Positions 5,552-8,003 of a stretch of DNA of 8,003 nucleotides are shown piece after piece. Positions within the stretch are counted from its first letter, which is position 1, and every line of letters begins with the position of its first letter. The notes under the pieces were generated by a model that ran no database searches, was not told the DNA's origin, and saw only the letters and a list, made by a program, of their open reading frames with translations. This DNA comes from Lachnospiraceae bacterium (GTDB lineage Bacteria > Bacillota > Clostridia > Lachnospirales > Lachnospiraceae). The stretch covers positions 1-8,003 of the forward strand of contig DOVL01000089.1 in assembly GCA_003520105.1 (NCBI GenBank), written 5' to 3'. Position numbers and translations under genes: made by a program.

Positions 5552-6387
5552 TAAGCAATCAGATATATGATGAAGAGAGAGCTCTGTATGGAAGTAAGGA
5601 ACTCTCGCTGGATGGCTGTCGGTTTGAAGGGCCTGCGGATGGTGAGAGCGCACTGAAGGAGAGCAGAAATATCAACGTGCAGCGTAGCTACTTTGATCTG
5701 AGGTATCCGTTCTGGCATGATACAGGTCTTAAGATCACGGACAGTGTTATGACCGAGAAATGCAGGGCACCGCTCTGGTATTCAAAGGATATAGAGATCA
5801 CTGAGACAAAGATTCATGGCGTTAAGGCTCTTCGCGAGTGCTCGGACGTTAAGATAGAAAACTGTGATATCATCTCTCCTGAATTTGGCTGGTCCGTTAA
5901 GAATATAATTATGAGAGACACCTCTGCGGAGGGAGAGTATTTCATGATGAGATCGGCGAGGCTGAATTTTGAAAAAGTGAGACTTAAGGGAAAATATTCC
6001 TTCCAGTACATCTCCGATTCGGTCTTCGAAAACTGTGAGTTTGATACAAAGGATGCCTTCTGGCATGCAAAGAATGTTGTTGTCAGGAACAGCATCGTTA
6101 AGGGCGAGTATCTCGCATGGTACTGTGAAAACGTAACTTTCGAGAACTGCGTTATCTCGGGAACTCAGCCGCTTTGTTATTGCAGGAATCTGAAGCTTAT
6201 AAACTGCGAGATGCTTGAGGCTGATCTTGCGTTTGAGAAATCAGAGGTTGAGGCAGAGGTTATAACTCCTGTAATAAGTATAAAAAATCCGCTCCGGGGA
6301 AAGATTAAAGTACCTGCGGTGGACGAAATCATAATGGATGATCCCGAAGCAAAGGGCGAAGTGATAATAGAGGGAGAGGTACGATAG
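5539..6387 (+). CDS. DUF3737 family protein, right-handed beta-helix fold
   Basis: I recognise this 282-aa protein as DUF3737: YPFWHDTGLKITDS (56-69), CRAPLWYSKDIEIT (75-88), ALRECSDVKIENCDIISPEFGWSV (97-120), YFMMRSA (134-140), KDAFWHAKNVVVRNS (171-185) and YLAWYCENVTFENC (191-204) are hallmarks. The family has a pectin-lyase-like parallel beta-helix built of roughly 20-residue coils, seen here as recurring (V/L/I)x(I/F)xNC(x)(I/F/M) rungs; its biochemical function is unknown. Length is normal for the family, so the gene is intact. The aromatic- and cysteine-rich coils (FWH, LWY, AWYC, CYC) could line a ligand-binding groove. There is no signal peptide, so it should act in the cytoplasm. The ribosome site AAGAGGAG is 5 nt before the ATG. 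The gene overlaps the preceding one by 13 nt and is followed by a strong terminator, so it is the last gene of the operon. Confidence 0.9.
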   Translation: MEKVISNQIYDEERALYGSKELSLDGCRFEGPADGESALKESRNINVQRSYFDLRYPFWHDTGLKITDSVMTEKCRAPLWYSKDIEITETKIHGVKALRECSDVKIENCDIISPEFGWSVKNIIMRDTSAEGEYFMMRSARLNFEKVRLKGKYSFQYISDSVFENCEFDTKDAFWHAKNVVVRNSIVKGEYLAWYCENVTFENCVISGTQPLCYCRNLKLINCEMLEADLAFEKSEVEAEVITPVISIKNPLRGKIKVPAVDEIIMDDPEAKGEVIIEGEVR

Positions 6388-6405
6388 AATAATCAAATAA
6401 AGTTC

Positions 6406-6444
6406 CGGTCATGATACATGGTTTGTATTATGACCGTTTTTTTT
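6406..6444 (+). terminator. Strong intrinsic terminator of the rightward operon
   Basis: CGGTCATGATACA (6406-6418) pairs with TGTATTATGACCG (6424-6436) as a 13-bp stem with one G-U pair and a 5-nt loop. Eight T residues follow (6437-6444). It starts 18 nt after the DUF3737 stop codon. Confidence 0.93.
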
Positions 6445-6453
6445 ATCGCGCGG

Positions 6454-6475
6454 AGCATGCCGCTCGCGGCATACT
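6454..6475. repeat. Small GC-rich palindrome, REP-like
   Basis: ATGCCGC (6457-6463) and GCGGCAT (6466-6472) form a perfect 7-bp stem with a 2-base centre, extended by AG/CT beyond one mismatch. It is a GC island in very AT-rich DNA, between a terminator and a promoter, and is followed by T-rich sequence (CTTTGTTGTTTG). It could be a dispersed palindromic repeat or a back-up terminator. Confidence 0.5.
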
Positions 6476-6483
6476 TTGTTGTT

Positions 6484-6621
6484 TGTTACAAAATGTTACA
6501 ATGCAAAAAGAACGTATTTATGCGTGTTTTGAACAAAAACATATTAATAAATGTTAAATATGTAACAAAAATGTAACATTTGAGTTGACAGAAATGTAAC
6601 AATATGATATAAATGGTAACA
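6484..6621. promoter_or_regulatory. Cluster of TGTAACA-type sites, including a WalR/YycF-like box
   Basis: TGTTACA occurs at 6484-6490 and 6494-6500. Its reverse complement TGTAACA occurs at 6561-6567, 6572-6578 and 6595-6601, and GTAACA at 6616-6621. The pair TGTAAC-AAAAA-TGTAAC (6561-6577) matches the published WalR consensus TGTWAH-N5-TGTWAH exactly, and the distal pair matches with a 4-base gap. One copy lies just upstream of the -35 box, one between -35 and -10 and one at the predicted start site, so both activation and repression are possible. WalR controls peptidoglycan hydrolases in Firmicutes, and the gene served here encodes one. PhoP-type binding to TTACA repeats is an alternative. 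Confidence 0.6.
6585..6613 (+). promoter_or_regulatory. Sigma-A promoter of the NlpC/P60-like gene
   Basis: TTGACA (6585-6590), 17-nt spacer, TATAAA (6608-6613), with an extended -10 TG at 6605-6606. The predicted start is near 6620, giving a short leader. The ribosome site GGAG (6632-6635) is 8 nt before the ATG at 6644. Confidence 0.85.
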
Positions 6622-6643
6622 TAATTCGTATGGAGATGAATAT

Positions 6644-8003
6644 ATGTTGAAAAAAATATCAAAAGTAGTTTTAGTTTTCGCTATGTCATTTGCCTTCTGT
6701 TTTTCAGGTATTACCGGACAGAAAAAAGAGGCTCAGGCAGCTTCGGGCAGTAGTACATATTCCATCCTGAGATCTTATATGGTTTATGGAAGTTACGGAT
6801 CAAATGGTCATCTCGCAACCAATTACTGGTCTTGCGCAGGCTGGGTTTCAAGAGTTCTTTATACAGCCGGTATGGCAGGTGAGCTTGGCGGATATGTTCC
6901 GGATTTTACAGGATATGCTGATGCGGCAGCTTCGGGACTCGAAGATTTTATGAAAGATGATCCTCATTTCAGTCTGGTCACAACCTTTAATAATGGTGAT
7001 GCAGATGAGGCTTCTGAAAGATTGGTAGCACAGTTCAATTCAGGTGAAGTTCAGCCGGGTGATATCATTATTTATTACAGATCGAACGGCAGATACGACA
7101 ACAGTGTAGGAAGACAGCACGCTGCAATTATTCTTGCAGAGAGATATAATGGTACGGTTTCTAACAATAATAATTACAGACCGAATTTATGGGGCAGCGG
7201 CCATTTCATGGGCCATCCTACAGTAGCTCATTCACTTAATTACAATTATGGTGTTGAATTCTACACACCGGTTGATGGACTGCTCTACAGCGGTGATGCA
7301 ACAGGATATGCAATTTACAGACTGAATGTAGGTAATATTTCCAAGAATACACTTCTGGCTGTTTCCGGTGAAATGGAAGAGAAGGAACAGGTTGTAAATG
7401 CAGATTCATATGAAGCAGTCAAGGGTACAGATGTTGTTAAAGCAAATGTTAATGGTACATCAGGCTGGTATTATTCAGAAAATGGTACCGTAAATACAGA
7501 TTACACCGGTTTCGCAAAGAACGAAAACGGCTGGTGGTACCTTGAGAACGGCAAGGTTGATTTCGATAAGGCCGGAGTTATAAAGGGAAGTCTTGGTTCG
7601 GAATCAGGCTGGTGGTACGTAAAGGGCGGTAAGGTTCAGTTCACAAATACAGTCGCTAAGAATCAGTACGGCTGGTGGAGGATCAAGAACGGTAAGGTTG
7701 ATTTTTCTTTCACAGGTCTCGCTCAGAACGAGTACGGCTGGTGGTATTGCCGAGGCGGCAAGGTTGATTTCTCATATACCGGAGTTGCTAAAAATGATTA
7801 TGGCTGGTGGTATGTGAAGAATGGCAAGGTTCAGTTCACAGATACAGTTGCAAAGAACCAGTATGGCTGGTGGTGCTGCCAGAACGGCAAGGTAAACTTT
7901 GATTATACAGGTTTTGCCCAGAATGAATACGGCTGGTGGTATTGCCGTAACGGTAAGGTTGATTTTTCGGTCAACGGATCAGTTTACGGTAAGGTAAATG
8001 GAA
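6644..8003 (+). CDS. Secreted NlpC/P60-like cell-wall hydrolase with GWWY repeats, 3' end outside the window
   Basis: 453 codons are open to the window edge. Residues 1-32 form a signal peptide (MLKK, hydrophobic core, AQA before the predicted cut). Residues about 37-230 resemble an NlpC/P60 or related papain-fold peptidase that cleaves peptidoglycan stem peptides. The probable nucleophile is Cys64 in NYWSCAGWVSRVL (usual pattern DCSGF), EVQPGDIIIYY (135-145) matches the family's PGD strand, and the probable catalytic His is His159 in RQHAAIILAE. His187 or His191 (GHFMGHP) may be the third polar residue. The usual Asp before the Cys is Ser here. After a linker (about 231-268) come at least seven GWW repeats plus one degenerate GWYY unit, typical of wall-anchoring modules in Lachnospiraceae-type secreted proteins. 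It is monocistronic at its 5' end, with its own promoter and WalR-like sites. Hydrolase function is well supported; exact bond specificity is not. Confidence 0.85.
   Translation, partial: MLKKISKVVLVFAMSFAFCFSGITGQKKEAQAASGSSTYSILRSYMVYGSYGSNGHLATNYWSCAGWVSRVLYTAGMAGELGGYVPDFTGYADAAASGLEDFMKDDPHFSLVTTFNNGDADEASERLVAQFNSGEVQPGDIIIYYRSNGRYDNSVGRQHAAIILAERYNGTVSNNNNYRPNLWGSGHFMGHPTVAHSLNYNYGVEFYTPVDGLLYSGDATGYAIYRLNVGNISKNTLLAVSGEMEEKEQVVNADSYEAVKGTDVVKANVNGTSGWYYSENGTVNTDYTGFAKNENGWWYLENGKVDFDKAGVIKGSLGSESGWWYVKGGKVQFTNTVAKNQYGWWRIKNGKVDFSFTGLAQNEYGWWYCRGGKVDFSYTGVAKNDYGWWYVKNGKVQFTDTVAKNQYGWWCCQNGKVNFDYTGFAQNEYGWWYCRNGKVDFSVNGSVYGKVNG
7451..8003 (+). repeat. Tandem GWWY cell-wall-binding-type repeats within the hydrolase gene
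   Basis: From about residue 270 to the window edge the protein repeats a 21-22 residue unit of the form (G)xAxNxYGWWYxxNGKVxF(S/T)xT, spaced about 63-66 bases. Seven GWW units follow one degenerate GWYY unit. A higher-order period of 65 residues (three units) is visible: TVAKNQYGWW recurs at residues 336 and 401. The unit resembles the beta-hairpin logic of choline- and glucan-binding repeats. Confidence 0.9.

Noticed and set aside
3076..6095. Minus-strand open frames of 65-136 codons under the rightward operon.
   Set aside because: All are antisense to well-supported genes with good ribosome sites, and their translations have shadow-like composition and no recognisable domains.
1..8003. CRISPR arrays, tRNA or rRNA genes, and insertion-sequence ends.
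   Set aside because: No regularly spaced direct repeats with unique spacers, no tRNA or rRNA hallmarks and no transposase were seen on reading both strands.

Overview
This window looks like a piece of a Gram-positive gut or rumen Firmicute, most likely Lachnospiraceae. The signs are strong AGGAGG-type ribosome binding sites, canonical sigma-A promoters (TTGAC-N17-TATAAT), a typical DUF3737 protein, and a secreted NlpC/P60-like enzyme with tandem GWWY cell-wall-binding-type repeats. The assignment rests on recognition of protein families, not on a search.

Layout. Bases 1-167 are the visibly GC-richer 3' end of a VanX/DdpX-type D-Ala-D-Ala dipeptidase gene. It converges, across an inverted repeat (168-232), on a leftward four-gene operon (2909 down to 247). 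In transcription order this holds two small unknown proteins (92 and 117 aa), a ClpP-like serine protease, and a short VirD4/TraG-type ATPase without a membrane anchor. All four genes carry the same ten-base extended ribosome binding site. This operon is the accessory, mobile-element-like part; no relaxase, integrase or mating-channel gene is present.

A divergent control region (about 2910-3172) follows, with an excellent rightward promoter and a 45-base direct repeat in the leader. It drives a tightly packed rightward operon: an unknown 345-aa acidic protein (3173-4210), an unknown 446-aa helical protein (4211-5551) and a DUF3737 beta-helix protein (5539-6387, overlapping its neighbour by 13 bases). 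A strong intrinsic terminator closes it (6406-6444). The first two proteins have no function I can recognise, so this three-gene unit is the best candidate for an undescribed system.

From 6445 on, a small GC-rich palindrome and an AT-rich promoter region precede a secreted cell-wall enzyme gene that runs off the right edge (6644-8003). Its promoter carries six copies of a TGTAACA-type motif, including one pair that matches the WalR/YycF box exactly. That fits WalRK control of a peptidoglycan hydrolase.
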